From: Paenibacillus durus ATCC 35681
Lineage (GTDB): Bacteria; Bacillota; Bacilli; Paenibacillales; Paenibacillaceae
DNA length: 64,000 bases
Direction: 5' to 3'
NCBI RefSeq assembly: GCF_000993825.1
Contig: NZ_CP011114.1
Span: 3,348,001 to 3,412,000, forward strand
A program made the position numbers and the translations under genes. The notes under the pieces are model-generated. The model made no database searches. It was not told the DNA's origin and worked only from the letters and a program-made list of their open reading frames with translations. Below are positions 55,685 to 64,000 of this stretch, piece by piece; position 1 is the first letter of the stretch, and every line of letters begins with the position of its first letter.

Positions 55685-55837
55685 TCACGAGCGCGGCAGC
55701 AAATTGCGGCTTCTTCCCTTCAGCACATGCTTGCTTAGCCATTCGGACTCCTTGGCGTTTGCGGAAGCTTCAACAAAGCTCCCAGCCGGAAAAGCCGCTA
55801 GAGTTCTCCAAGCCCAGGCTTTCGGCGACTGTCTCAT
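55685..55837 (-). CDS. Candidate 50-residue basic small protein
   Basis: ATG at 55,837 preceded by a perfect AAGGAG (55,851-55,846) at 8 bases. The frame reads MRQSPKAWAWRTLAAFPAGS then FVEASANAKESEWLSKHVLK and ends LLPRS, directly before a terminator (55,675). It has 2 Trp pairs near the start, a short hydrophobic patch and eleven or so Lys/Arg. I know no relative. Ribosome binding site plus terminator is good evidence of a transcribed unit, but it could also be an RNA with a chance frame. Positions 55,488-55,652 and 55,852-55,915 hold nothing else. Confidence 0.4.
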   Translation of the reverse strand: MRQSPKAWAWRTLAAFPAGSFVEASANAKESEWLSKHVLKGRSRNLLPRS

Positions 55838-55915
55838 TCTTAGCACTCCTTGACTTCTTGCTCGCATTTCATTCATTTGAAGTTTGCCCCGGCTGTCCGC
55901 AGCCTATCCAACAAG

Positions 55916-55955
55916 AAAACGGATGGTCCGAGAAAAGTCTCTCAGCCATCCGTTT
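55916..55955 (-). terminator. dtd terminator
   Basis: AAACGGATGG (55917-55926) pairs with CCATCCGTTT (55946-55955); minus-strand T-run CCGTTTTCTTG. It ends the relA-dtd unit. Confidence 0.75.
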
Positions 55956-55996
55956 CATATCATATCCGCCCAAGCGAAATTATATTACAGCTTCCG

Positions 55997-56440
55997 CTAT
56001 CCCCTGCTGTCCAGAATTAGCGTAACCGGTCCCCAATTGATCAGGGAGACATCCATCATCGCGCCAAAAACGCCTGTTTCGACCTTCAATCCAAGCGTCT
56101 CAAGCTCCCGGTTAAAATAGTCATAGAGCCGCTCTGCCTCCGCAGGAGCCGCAGCCGCCATAAAGTTCGGCCGCCGCCCTTTGCGGCAGTCGCCGTACAA
56201 TGTAAACTGCGACACAGACAGAATCGATCCGCCCGTCTCACTCACGCTATGATTCATTTTGCCCGCTTCATCCTCGAAGATACGCAGCCCGGCGATCTTG
56301 CCGGCCAGATACTTGGCGTCGTTCTCCGTGTCTTCATGGGTGACGCCGACCAGAAGCATCAGGCCTTCGCCGATCTCCCCGGCGGTCTTTCCGTCAACCT
56401 CGACCCGCGCTTCCTTACAGCGCTGCACAACCACTTTCAT
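55997..56440 (-). CDS. dtd: D-aminoacyl-tRNA deacylase
   Basis: 147 residues, the standard length. The start [11 protein letters not shown] at 56,440 is canonical; an in-frame GTG nine bases earlier is too close to AGGAG. Catalytic-site sequences [17 protein letters not shown] and the cross-subunit [11 protein letters not shown] are complete. The enzyme frees D-amino acids (and glycine) from tRNA and protects translation. It follows relA with a 20-bp gap, as in Bacillus (yrvI). Confidence 0.95.
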   Translation of the reverse strand: MKVVVQRCKEARVEVDGKTAGEIGEGLMLLVGVTHEDTENDAKYLAGKIAGLRIFEDEAGKMNHSVSETGGSILSVSQFTLYGDCRKGRRPNFMAAAAPAEAERLYDYFNRELETLGLKVETGVFGAMMDVSLINWGPVTLILDSRG

Positions 56441-56460
56441 TGCTGCCACAACTCCTAAAC

Positions 56461-58638
56461 TTACTGCATAATCCGGTGAACCGTGTAGACATCCTTTACC
56501 CGCTTCACCTTTTCCACTACCGAATATAAATGATCCGTATTGCGGATCAGAATCGTCATATGAATCATGGCCATCTTGTTCTTGTCGGAACGGCCGGTAA
56601 CGGCTGAAATATTCGTCTTGCTCTCAGACACCGCCTGCAGCACTTCATTAAGCAGGCCGTTCCGGTCATGGCCGGTAATCTCGATATCAACGCTGTAATT
56701 CGCTTCCATGCTGCCTTCCCACTCGACCTCGATGACGCGCGCCGCTTCCTCGCTTTCCTCCGCCTTGATGTTCGGACAGTCCGAACGGTGTACGGATACG
56801 CCGCGGCCGCGCGTAACGTAACCGACAATATCGTCTCCCGGCACTGGATTGCAACATCGGGCGAAACGAACCAGCAGATTGTCAATTCCCTTCACGCGTA
56901 CGCCGTTCGTCGGCTGATTGCGCTTCTCGGCAACTTTGATTTCCTTCTTCTCGGTCGTCAGCTCCAGATGCGCGGCCGCCGCTTCTTCCTGCTCCTTACG
57001 AAGCTTTTCCGTTAGGCGGGTAGCAATCTGCGCCGCCGTAATACCGCCGAAGCCTACTGCGGAGAGCATATCCTCGATGTCGTTAAAAGCGAACTTTTTC
57101 GCCGCTTCCAGCAGCTTGTCGTCCGACATCCAATCCGACGGCTCTGTTCCGATCCGTTTCAACTCGCGCTCGATCGCTTCGCGTCCTTTTTCAACATTTT
57201 CCTCGCGCTTCTCTTTTTTGAACCACTGCTTGATCTTGCTTCGCGCATGCGAAGACTGGGCGATCTTCAGCCAGTCCCTGCTCGGCCCGTAAGAATGCTT
57301 CGAGGTTAGGATTTCCACGATATCGCCGGTCTTTACCTTATGGTCAAGCGGTACGATCCGTCCGTTCACCTTGGCTCCAATCGTGCGGTTGCCGACCTCC
57401 GTATGAATCCGGAAAGCAAAATCCAGCGGCACGGAGCCCGCAGGCAGTTCGATAACTTCCCCTTTTGGCGTAAAAACGAAGACAAGATCGGAGAAAAAGT
57501 CCATTTTGAGCGATTCGACAAATTCCGAAGCATCCTTGGCTTCATGCTGCAGCTCCAAAATTTCGCGAAAAAAAGGCATCCGGTTCTCAGGATTGACGGA
57601 CGTGCCGCTTCCTTCCTTGTATGCCCAGTGTGCTGCTATCCCATATTCGGCTGTCCGATGCATTTCCCATGTTCTGATTTGCACTTCCGTCGGCTCGCCG
57701 CCAGGACCTACGACCGTCGTATGCAGCGACTGGTACATGTTCGCTTTTGGCATGGCGATATAATCCTTGAAACGCCCTGGCATTGGCTTCCACAAAGTAT
57801 GGATAATCCCGAGCGTGGCATAACAATCCTTGATGTTGTCAACGATAATGCGTATCGCCAGCAGATCGTAAATTTCGTTGAACTGCTTGTTCTTGGTCGA
57901 CATTTTGTTGTACACGCTGTAAATATGCTTGGGCCGTCCCGAGAGATCGCCTTCGATGCCCATTTCATCCAGCTTGACGCGGATACGTGTGATGACGCTG
58001 TCGATAAACTGCTCGCGCTCGGCGCGTTTTTTATGCATCAGATTGGCAATCCGGTAATACTGCTGAGGGTTCAGGTAGCGGAGAGCAATATCCTCCATCT
58101 CCCACTTAATGGCCGAAATACCGAGCCGGTCCGCGATGGGACAAAAAATCTCCAGTGTCTCATAAGAGATGCGGCGCTGGCTTTCTTCCGATTGATACTT
58201 CAGCGTCCGCATATTGTGCAGCCGGTCCGCCAGTTTGATGACAATGACGCGGATATCCTGTGCCATGGCGATGAACATTTTGCGGTAATTCTCGTTCTGC
58301 TGTTCTTCCTTCGACCGGAAACGAATACGTTCCAGCTTGGTCAAGCCGTCCACGAGCATGGCGCAAGTATCGCCGAATTTCTCACGGATCTGCTCAAGCG
58401 ATACCGTCGTATCCTCCACAACATCGTGCAGCAGAGCCGCAATAATGGAAATGACATCCATTTGCATGCCCACGACGATATCGGCCACCGCAAGCGGATG
58501 CAGGATATACGGCTCCCCCGATTTGCGCACCTGGCCTTGATGGGCCTGATCGGCAAATTCATACGCCTCCTGTATGCGTGGAAGATCCTTTTCTTTTATA
58601 TAAGCTCCGGCCTTTTCAAGTAATCGCTCAATGCCCAT
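56461..58638 (-). CDS. relA: GTP pyrophosphokinase/hydrolase RelA (Rsh)
   Basis: 725 residues with all Rsh domains in order: HD hydrolase ([12 protein letters not shown]), synthetase with [20 protein letters not shown] and [12 protein letters not shown] ([19 protein letters not shown]) and a zinc-type/ACT end ([30 protein letters not shown]). It makes and breaks (p)ppGpp on starvation. Start ATG at 58,638 is preceded by AGGACA-type sequence GAAAGGA. A hairpin-terminator is present in its leader. Confidence 0.95.
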   Translation of the reverse strand: MGIERLLEKAGAYIKEKDLPRIQEAYEFADQAHQGQVRKSGEPYILHPLAVADIVVGMQMDVISIIAALLHDVVEDTTVSLEQIREKFGDTCAMLVDGLTKLERIRFRSKEEQQNENYRKMFIAMAQDIRVIVIKLADRLHNMRTLKYQSEESQRRISYETLEIFCPIADRLGISAIKWEMEDIALRYLNPQQYYRIANLMHKKRAEREQFIDSVITRIRVKLDEMGIEGDLSGRPKHIYSVYNKMSTKNKQFNEIYDLLAIRIIVDNIKDCYATLGIIHTLWKPMPGRFKDYIAMPKANMYQSLHTTVVGPGGEPTEVQIRTWEMHRTAEYGIAAHWAYKEGSGTSVNPENRMPFFREILELQHEAKDASEFVESLKMDFFSDLVFVFTPKGEVIELPAGSVPLDFAFRIHTEVGNRTIGAKVNGRIVPLDHKVKTGDIVEILTSKHSYGPSRDWLKIAQSSHARSKIKQWFKKEKREENVEKGREAIERELKRIGTEPSDWMSDDKLLEAAKKFAFNDIEDMLSAVGFGGITAAQIATRLTEKLRKEQEEAAAAHLELTTEKKEIKVAEKRNQPTNGVRVKGIDNLLVRFARCCNPVPGDDIVGYVTRGRGVSVHRSDCPNIKAEESEEAARVIEVEWEGSMEANYSVDIEITGHDRNGLLNEVLQAVSESKTNISAVTGRSDKNKMAMIHMTILIRNTDHLYSVVEKVKRVKDVYTVHRIMQ

Positions 58639-58660
58639 ACTCGTCGTATCCGTGTCCTTT

Positions 58661-58793
58661 CTATAATAAAATGAACCCGCGTATTTTGCGCATCCGCAGG
58701 CAGGGTTCGGTTCTTTTCATTTTAAAAAAGCCGATAACTTCCCTTATACTGAAAGTTTCCTATTATTATGACGCTTGCGGCGGATTACGTCAA
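58661..58793 (-). promoter_or_regulatory. relA promoter with hairpin-terminator in the leader
   Basis: Minus-strand TTGACG (58793-58788), 17 bp, CATAAT (58770-58765). About 55 nt after the start point is GAACCC (58708-58703) pairing with GGGTTC (58678-58673), inner GCG/CGC, then ATTTTATTATAG, only 22 nt before relA. It looks like an attenuator, since no gene upstream would need a terminator here. Confidence 0.5.
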
Positions 58794-58961
58794 CACTTGC
58801 CACTCTATGGCATTTCTGAACGATTTATTAGGATTTTGTGAAAAATATAACGAACTTTATAAAAATGTTGTTGAAAAAAACATGCGATCTATTTAATCTA
58901 GTTAAGGCGCTTTTCCTTACAAGTCGCGTTAAGATTTAACACAAAAAGAGGAGTGAATGGT

Positions 58962-60278
58962 TTGCAACACGAAATTCAAGTAGGCGAAAGACTCCCCCTG
59001 GGCCCGGGGTTTCTTCTGAGCCTCCAGCATTTGTTCGCCATGTTCGGCAGCACTGTGCTTGTGCCCAACCTGTTCGGGGTTGACCCTGGCATGATTCTGC
59101 TGATGAACGGGATCGGGACATTGCTGTACATATTAATCTGCCGGGGCAAAATCCCCGCTTACCTTGGTTCCAGCTTTGCTTTTATTTCGCCGGTTACGGC
59201 TGTTCTGGCTGCGCATCAAGGCGATCACCATCACGGCTACTCGCTTGCTCTTGGCGCTTTTATCGTAACGGGAGTAATCTTTGTGATTGTCGCCCTGATT
59301 ATACGCTATGCCGGAACGGGCTGGGTTGACATCGTATTCCCCCCTGCGGTAATGGGCGCCATCGTTGCCACAATCGGATTGGAGCTGGTACCGGTGGCCG
59401 CAGGAATGGCCGGCCTGATTGCTCCTTCCGGCGCTGTGGACTGGAAGCCCGATCCGGGCGCGATTACCCTTTCGATGGTCACTCTGGGCGTGACGGTTAT
59501 CGGAGCGGTTCTGTTCCGCGGCTTTCCGAAGATCATCCATATTCTGATCGGAATTGTCACAGGCTACGTGCTGGCTTATCTTATGCACAGGGTCGATACC
59601 GCGGCAATCGCGAACTCGCATTTTTTTGCCCACCCGACCGTTACGGCGCCTTCCTTTGACTGGCATGTTATTCTGACTATCATTCCGGTATCCCTTGTCG
59701 TCATCGTCGAGCACATCGGGCATCTGCTTGTAACCAGCAATATTGTGGGCAAAGACCTTGCCAAAGATCCCGGTCTGGACCGCTCGCTTATGGGCAACGG
59801 GATTTCGACCATTATCTCCGGATTCGTCGGTTCAACTCCGAATACAACGTACGGCGAAAATATCGGCGTTATGGCTCTTACGAAGGTTTATTCCGTCTAT
59901 GTCATCGGAGGAGCGGCGGTTATCGCCATTTTACTCTCGTTCTCCGGCACGTTCTCTTCCATCATCGCCAACATCCCGCTGCCGGTTATGGGAGGCGTGT
60001 CGCTGCTGCTATTCGGCGTGATCGCCGCCTCCGGGCTCCGCATCTTTGTGGAACAGAAGGTCGATTTCTCGAAGCCGACCAATATGATTCTGGCAACGCT
60101 CGTGCTCGTGGTGGGCATCAGCGGAACAACCCTTACCATTGGCGGTGTTCAGCTCAAGGGGATGGCGCTTGCCACGATTATCGGTATCGTCCTGTCGCTG
60201 CTGTTCAAGCTGTTCGAGGTTCTTGGGCTGTCCAATGACAAGGAAAAGATCAAACAGGCCGATGCGGCGGATGTTTAA
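58962..60278 (+). CDS. uraA: Uracil permease (nucleobase:cation symporter-2)
   Basis: 438 residues; the TTG at 58,962, eight bases after GAGGAG, gives the usual start QHEIQVGERLPLGPG. About fourteen membrane segments. NCS2 signature: SLQHLFAMFGSTVLVPNLFG at the N-terminus, GSTPNTTYGENIGVMALTKV in the core with the Glu and Asn of the uracil site, and EHIGHLLVTSNI. It takes up uracil with protons. It is divergent from relA and monocistronic here, away from the pyr operon; I see no PyrR-type leader. Confidence 0.9.
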   Translation: MQHEIQVGERLPLGPGFLLSLQHLFAMFGSTVLVPNLFGVDPGMILLMNGIGTLLYILICRGKIPAYLGSSFAFISPVTAVLAAHQGDHHHGYSLALGAFIVTGVIFVIVALIIRYAGTGWVDIVFPPAVMGAIVATIGLELVPVAAGMAGLIAPSGAVDWKPDPGAITLSMVTLGVTVIGAVLFRGFPKIIHILIGIVTGYVLAYLMHRVDTAAIANSHFFAHPTVTAPSFDWHVILTIIPVSLVVIVEHIGHLLVTSNIVGKDLAKDPGLDRSLMGNGISTIISGFVGSTPNTTYGENIGVMALTKVYSVYVIGGAAVIAILLSFSGTFSSIIANIPLPVMGGVSLLLFGVIAASGLRIFVEQKVDFSKPTNMILATLVLVVGISGTTLTIGGVQLKGMALATIIGIVLSLLFKLFEVLGLSNDKEKIKQADAADV

Positions 60279-60301
60279 GCAGACTATATAATAGCACAAG
60301 A

Positions 60302-60379
60302 AGAAACGGCTTCGCCGTCCTTTTAGCAGCTTAAGCTTCCGAAGTAGCGATACGAGTATCGCTTTTAGGCACCGTTTCT
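60302..60379. repeat. Four-stem cloverleaf-like sequence
   Basis: Outer arms AGAAACGG (60302-60309) and CCGTTTCT (60372-60379) enclose three hairpins: CGGCTTCGCCG (60307-60317), AGCTTAAGCT (60328-60337) and GCGATACGAGTATCGC (60347-60362). The first hairpin overlaps the outer arm by three bases, so only one of the two can form fully. It lies between the permease and apt. Confidence 0.5.
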
Positions 60380-60400
60380 CGTAGAAATATAAGACAAATG

Positions 60401-60443
60401 GATAAGCGCTCAGCTTATATATTTTTATATTTTGCAAAAAGCC
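60401..60443. repeat. Terminator-linked repeat, copy 2
   Basis: GATAAGCGCTCAGCTTATA then a T/A-rich tract and AAAAAGCCG, matching 55,621-55,665 at most positions. It lies at the T-run of the terminator below. Confidence 0.6.
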
Positions 60444-60484
60444 GGCAGCCCTCCGCACTTAAGTACGGTCATGGGCTGCCGGCT
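60436..60484. terminator. Terminator between uraA and apt
   Basis: AGCCGGCAGCCC (60440-60451) pairs with GGGCTGCCGGCT (60473-60484), a perfect 12-bp stem. On the minus strand TTTTTGC follows, so it ends apt; on the plus strand GTTTATTT follows. Confidence 0.85.
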
Positions 60485-60565
60485 GTTTATTTCCCGGAAA
60501 ATAGCGAAAGCTTGCTTGCCGGAGGTTAATCCTTCAGATAGCTCCTCCCATTAAGCAGCGAAAAA

Positions 60566-61084
60566 TTAAACCTCGTAGCTGAGAAGGGACACGACTTCCA
60601 CATCCTGAAGCTTTTTACGTCCTTCCAGCAGTTCTAGTTCGATCAAAAATGCCGCACCGACCACATTGCCGCCCAATTGGCGGACAAGGTTAACCGCAGT
60701 GGAAATCGTGCCTCCGGTTGCCAGCAGGTCATCGGCAATCAGGACATTTTGACCGGGCAGAACCGAATCAGTATGTACTGCAAGCGAGTCTTTTCCATAT
60801 TCGAGATCATAGCCGGCTTCAATCGTCTCGTACGGCAGTTTACCGCTCTTGCGGATCGGCACAAACCCTACGCCCAGCGCATAGGCAAGAGGAGCCCCTA
60901 TGACAAAGCCCCGCGCTTCAGGACCTGCGATGACATCAATCTTCAAATGGGCCACACGTTCTTTCAGCGCATCGATCGCCCCGCGGTACATTTCACCGTC
61001 CTTCAGCAGTGTCGTAATATCCTTGAAGCTGATGCCCGGCTGCGGGAAATCCGGAATCACGCGGATAATTTCTTTGAAGTCCAA
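60566..61084 (-). CDS. apt: Adenine phosphoribosyltransferase
   Basis: 172 residues from a TTG at 61,084 behind AGGAGGAG; the frame stays open further upstream but through a repeat. PRPP motif [15 protein letters not shown] and the base-binding hood [12 protein letters not shown] are complete. It makes AMP from adenine and PRPP. It follows recJ, as in Bacillus, where recJ-apt-relA form a conserved string; here the permease interrupts apt-relA. Confidence 0.95.
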   Translation of the reverse strand: MDFKEIIRVIPDFPQPGISFKDITTLLKDGEMYRGAIDALKERVAHLKIDVIAGPEARGFVIGAPLAYALGVGFVPIRKSGKLPYETIEAGYDLEYGKDSLAVHTDSVLPGQNVLIADDLLATGGTISTAVNLVRQLGGNVVGAAFLIELELLEGRKKLQDVEVVSLLSYEV

Positions 61085-61102
61085 AATAACTCCTCCTAAA
61101 AA

Positions 61103-61226
61103 TTTTGATAGCATATGTTTCCTGAGTAAGCTTCGCAAAACTTGCTTCGGAAGCATTCGCTTAGTTTTGATAGCATGCACATCTTGAGTCAGCTTCGCAA
61201 AATTCACTTCGTTCTGTAAGCATACA
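61103..61226. repeat. Imperfect tandem repeat, 2 x 62 bp
   Basis: Unit 1 (61103-61164) and unit 2 (61165-61226) both start TTTTGATAGCAT and share TGAGT(A/C)AGCTTCGCAAAA, then diverge. They fill the recJ-apt gap. On the minus strand each contains AAGC...GCTT-type small stems. Confidence 0.7.
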
Positions 61227-61261
61227 GCCCTGTTGCCGCCCGATCTCTCGCCCGCTATGCT

Positions 61262-63667
61262 TTAGGATGCGCCGAGACGGCGCGACTCCATCCATTCTTG
61301 CAGCTCGGACGGACTTCCTTCCATAAAATATTGCTCCATCTCCGCCAATTGGCTAAGGCGCATAAAATGGCTGGAAGAAGTAAGATCCCGGGCGGCAGGC
61401 CGGGTCACAAAGGACAGCTGCCCCTGCTCTCTTCTTATAAAATCAAGTTCTTCAAATACGTCAAGCATCATCTTCAGCATTCGCAGACTCATCGGCGATT
61501 TGCGGCTGAGCCGCAGCAGCGCTTCTTGTTCCGGAACCGGACCGGATGCAATAGCGGCCAGCCATTTATAGAGCATCTTAAAATGCTCTCTCGTCGGAAC
61601 AAGCAGCCGCTCCCGCTCCTGGCGAAGCGAGTGCAGCAGTGCAATATTCTCTGCTTCCGGAAAAGTACGCAGCAATGCATCAAGCTGCTCTGTCGATTCC
61701 GGCATATCCAGCAGGCATAGCAGGGATACGCTTCTTCCGTCATCCCCAGGCAGGTTGTCTGCCGGAGAAATTCCGTTATATTGATCATATACCCAAAAGG
61801 TCATCCCTTGACATTCCGGCTGGTCTTGCTCTTTCAGCCAATCCTTACGGACCACGGCCGCGGCCAGACCTTGTTTGCCGCCGGTTTGCGGCAGCAGCAA
61901 ATTCCGCAGGCGCTGCGTCCTGGCGGCGGCATCCCGCACCCCGCGAAAATCAAACAGCTGAGGCTGAGGGACACTCAAATCCTTAAGCATAAGCTGAACC
62001 TTGCGGGAACCGTTCCATTCATTGATCGACAATTCCGCCAGCACATCGACACCGGTACCTGGGGGAAGCAGCTCCGCCAGCTCCCCCTTGCCGAAAGCGA
62101 CGGCTTCGACCGTCGCGCCTCCCTGCTGCAGAACCAGCTTCAGATGCCGATTACCCTGCCCCATAGTGCGGGTCTCCTTCACCACCGCTTCCCGGACAAT
62201 AAACTTTGGCAGCGGATTGCTCATGCCGAAAGGAGCCAGCAGTTCGAGCTCCTCGGCGGCCTGGAGCGTCAAATCAGCCAGCGAATACTCTCCGTCCGCC
62301 TCGGTGACAGGCACTAAATGCTCGTCCGTCAGGACGCCTGAAGTGAATTCCTCAAGCGCGGCGGTAAATGCCTCGAGATTGTCCAGATGAAGGCTCATGC
62401 CTGCCGCTGCCGGATGCCCGCCAAAGTGATCCATGAGTTCCGAGCAGGAAGAAAGCGCCTCATAGATGTCAAGGCCCGGAATGGACCGCGCCGAGCCTTT
62501 GCAGCAGCCCGTCTCCGGATGGATGTCCAATATAATCACCGGTCTGTAGTACCGCTCGAGCAGCTTGGAAGCCACAATCCCGACAACCCCAACGTTCCAA
62601 CCTTCCCCGGCCAGAACGATAATGCCCGGAAGCTTTCCGTCCTTGAGTCTCTCCTCCAAACGGCTGACAGCCTCCGCAACAATCCGCTCTACGACCATCT
62701 GCCGCTCTTTATTCAGCAAATCTAGTTCTCCGGCAAGGCGCTCCGCCTCCACGGGGTCATCCGTTGTCAACAGTGACACGGCCCGTCCGGCATGATCCAG
62801 CCGCCCGCTGGCGTTAATGCGCGGTGCAAGGGCAAAAGCGACATTAACCGCGTCCACACTCTTCACGCTTACGGCGCTCACTTCAAGCAGAGCCCGAACC
62901 CCAGGATATTTCGAGCCGCGCATGCTCTTAAGCCCCCGGCGCACAATCACGCGGTTCTCATCAAGCAGCGGCATCAGGTCGGCAATCGTTCCGATGGCCG
63001 CGATCTCCGACCATTCTTCCGGAACTTCACCGTCCAGGAGAGCCTGAGCCAGCTTGTAGGCAACTCCCACTCCGGCCAATCCCTTGAACGGATACGGGCA
63101 GCCGGGCAGCTTCGGATTAATGAGCGCGTAAGCGGCAGGGAGAACCTCCGGCGGCTCATGGTGATCCGTTACGATAACATCCATTCCCAGCTCGTTCGCA
63201 TAAGCAATTTGGCTGCATGCGCTGATCCCCGTATCCACGGTGATAACCAGTGAGACGCCCTGCTGCAGCGCCCAATCGAGCGCATGGTTATGCAGTCCGT
63301 AGCCCTCAACCGACCGGTGGGGGATATAAATATCGAAAGAAGCCCCCAGATGGCGCAGCAGATGGATCATCAGCGATGTGCTGGATACTCCGTCAGCGTC
63401 GTAATCTCCGTATACAAGGATATGTTCCTTTTCCTGTAGCGCTTTTTTTATCCGGGGAACGGCCTCCTTCATCCCCTTCAGCAAGAATGGGTCATACTCT
63501 TCTTCCGTTCCGGCGTTAATAAATGCCAGAGCTTCCTCCGGCGCTGTCATCCCCCTTGCGGCAAGCAAGGAAGCAACCAGTGGAGAAACAGAAAGACTCC
63601 GGGCCAATTCCCTGGATTGAACGGGATCGACAGCCGGAGAGTGCCATTTGGTTTTTGAATAAAGCAA
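61262..63667 (-). CDS. recJ: Single-strand exonuclease RecJ
   Basis: 801 residues from a TTG at 63,667 behind AAAGGTGA. DHH phosphoesterase motifs: VYGDYDADGVSS, VTVDTGIS-like with DTGIS, VTDHHEPPE and a DHHA1 domain (GSARSIPGLDIYEAL, GGHPAAAGMSL) with an OB-like domain. A long C-terminal extension (about residues 570-800) is the Bacillus-type RecJ tail. It removes 5' single-stranded DNA in repair and recombination. Confidence 0.95.
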   Translation of the reverse strand: MLYSKTKWHSPAVDPVQSRELARSLSVSPLVASLLAARGMTAPEEALAFINAGTEEEYDPFLLKGMKEAVPRIKKALQEKEHILVYGDYDADGVSSTSLMIHLLRHLGASFDIYIPHRSVEGYGLHNHALDWALQQGVSLVITVDTGISACSQIAYANELGMDVIVTDHHEPPEVLPAAYALINPKLPGCPYPFKGLAGVGVAYKLAQALLDGEVPEEWSEIAAIGTIADLMPLLDENRVIVRRGLKSMRGSKYPGVRALLEVSAVSVKSVDAVNVAFALAPRINASGRLDHAGRAVSLLTTDDPVEAERLAGELDLLNKERQMVVERIVAEAVSRLEERLKDGKLPGIIVLAGEGWNVGVVGIVASKLLERYYRPVIILDIHPETGCCKGSARSIPGLDIYEALSSCSELMDHFGGHPAAAGMSLHLDNLEAFTAALEEFTSGVLTDEHLVPVTEADGEYSLADLTLQAAEELELLAPFGMSNPLPKFIVREAVVKETRTMGQGNRHLKLVLQQGGATVEAVAFGKGELAELLPPGTGVDVLAELSINEWNGSRKVQLMLKDLSVPQPQLFDFRGVRDAAARTQRLRNLLLPQTGGKQGLAAAVVRKDWLKEQDQPECQGMTFWVYDQYNGISPADNLPGDDGRSVSLLCLLDMPESTEQLDALLRTFPEAENIALLHSLRQERERLLVPTREHFKMLYKWLAAIASGPVPEQEALLRLSRKSPMSLRMLKMMLDVFEELDFIRREQGQLSFVTRPAARDLTSSSHFMRLSQLAEMEQYFMEGSPSELQEWMESRRLGAS

Positions 63668-63698
63668 TGCGGTTCACCTTTCTCTCATACTAAGCCGG

Positions 63699-64000
63699 TT
63701 ATTGCAGCAGTGTCGGCGTTTCGCTATCCGCCAGCTCATAGTTGGTCTTATAAGGATAACCCGGCTCGTAAGGGACGATATCCATATGAACCTCGCTAAC
63801 GTGGACGAAACGGTGCTGCAGCAGCTTTTTAGCGCAGTCCGCAATTTCGCGGGCTTCCAACACGGTGATTCGCGGATTGACGCTGATGGTCACATGGAGG
63901 TTCACGCAGCGTCCATCTTCTAGCGCCTTTAAATGCTCCACGCGAATGACTCCATGCACCTTCTGAACGGTATCGATAAAGCTGACCGAGTCCTCATGCG
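63699..64000 (-). CDS. Cation diffusion facilitator, C-terminal part
   Basis: Partial: it continues beyond the window on the 5' side. The visible 100 residues (SVSFIDTVQKVHGVIRVEHL, LHVTISVNPRITVLEAREIA, LQHRFVHVSEVHMDIVP) are the cytoplasmic ferredoxin-like domain of a CDF metal transporter, with the His and Asp residues that bind the metal at the dimer interface. CDF proteins export zinc, iron or manganese in exchange for protons. It is upstream of recJ, as in Bacillales. The membrane part is not visible. Confidence 0.85.
   Translation of the reverse strand, partial: HEDSVSFIDTVQKVHGVIRVEHLKALEDGRCVNLHVTISVNPRITVLEAREIADCAKKLLQHRFVHVSEVHMDIVPYEPGYPYKTNYELADSETPTLLQ

Overview
The window reads as a chromosome segment of a Paenibacillus-type Bacillota. 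Core genes have mixed GC, mostly GC-ending codons, strong AAGGAGG-type ribosome binding sites, GTG/TTG starts and T-box leaders. Their content and order (hisS-aspS-tcdA, rarA, cymR, a class I cysteine desulfurase, mnmA, relA-dtd, apt, recJ, comEA-comEB-comEC, comER) are characteristic of Bacillales. The genus is inferred from gene order and style, not from a marker gene.

Positions 1-26,000 form an accessory, scarred region. In order it holds: a GC-rich alpha/beta hydrolase and an EthD protein; a MarR/DoxX pair sharing an operator-like promoter; a truncated copper-amine-oxidase-domain pseudogene; an AT-rich cassette (MFS transporter, two maltose-acetyltransferase-like enzymes, ROK regulator) that looks foreign; a broken P-loop gene behind an attenuator-like leader; a secreted WG-repeat protein; and a dense zone of decayed genes and mobile DNA. 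That zone includes a frameshifted YFSDR-type protein, a MocR fragment, an internally deleted iron alcohol dehydrogenase, a truncated HD protein, IS21-like end repeats, a VirD4/TraG relic with its helix-turn-helix neighbour, a group II intron, an IS5-family element sitting inside a SagB-type dehydrogenase pseudogene, and an IS630-family element with a broken transposase. Intact genes among them are a TetR/SDR pair, a MocR regulator, two pyridoxamine-phosphate-oxidase-like proteins and a second SDR. A degraded second copy of part of the WG gene marks the right edge.

Positions 26,000-37,500 are core: comEC, comEB, comEA (minus) and comER (plus); leuS with its T-box; an AI-2E family transporter; a zinc-ribbon protein; a double PRC-barrel protein; and a cysteine desulfurase. 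Positions 37,700-42,700 hold an alpha-glucoside cassette (GH13 glucosidase, GPH symporter, divergent LacI regulator with three operator palindromes) followed by a tyrosine-integrase relic. It lies between the desulfurase and cymR, which are adjacent in B. subtilis.

Positions 42,800-64,000 are core again: cymR, mnmA, rarA, then a small GC-rich insertion (TetR plus NAD-epimerase), a HelD-type helicase, tcdA, aspS, hisS with a second T-box, dtd, relA, a uracil permease, apt, recJ and the 3' part of a cation diffusion facilitator. The strongest non-coding signals are the two T-boxes, the attenuator-like leader at 8.2-8.4 kb, hairpin-terminators in the comEC and relA leaders, the tandem 62-bp repeat before apt, and a terminator-linked repeat at 55.6 and 60.4 kb. 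I found no tRNA, rRNA or CRISPR array.
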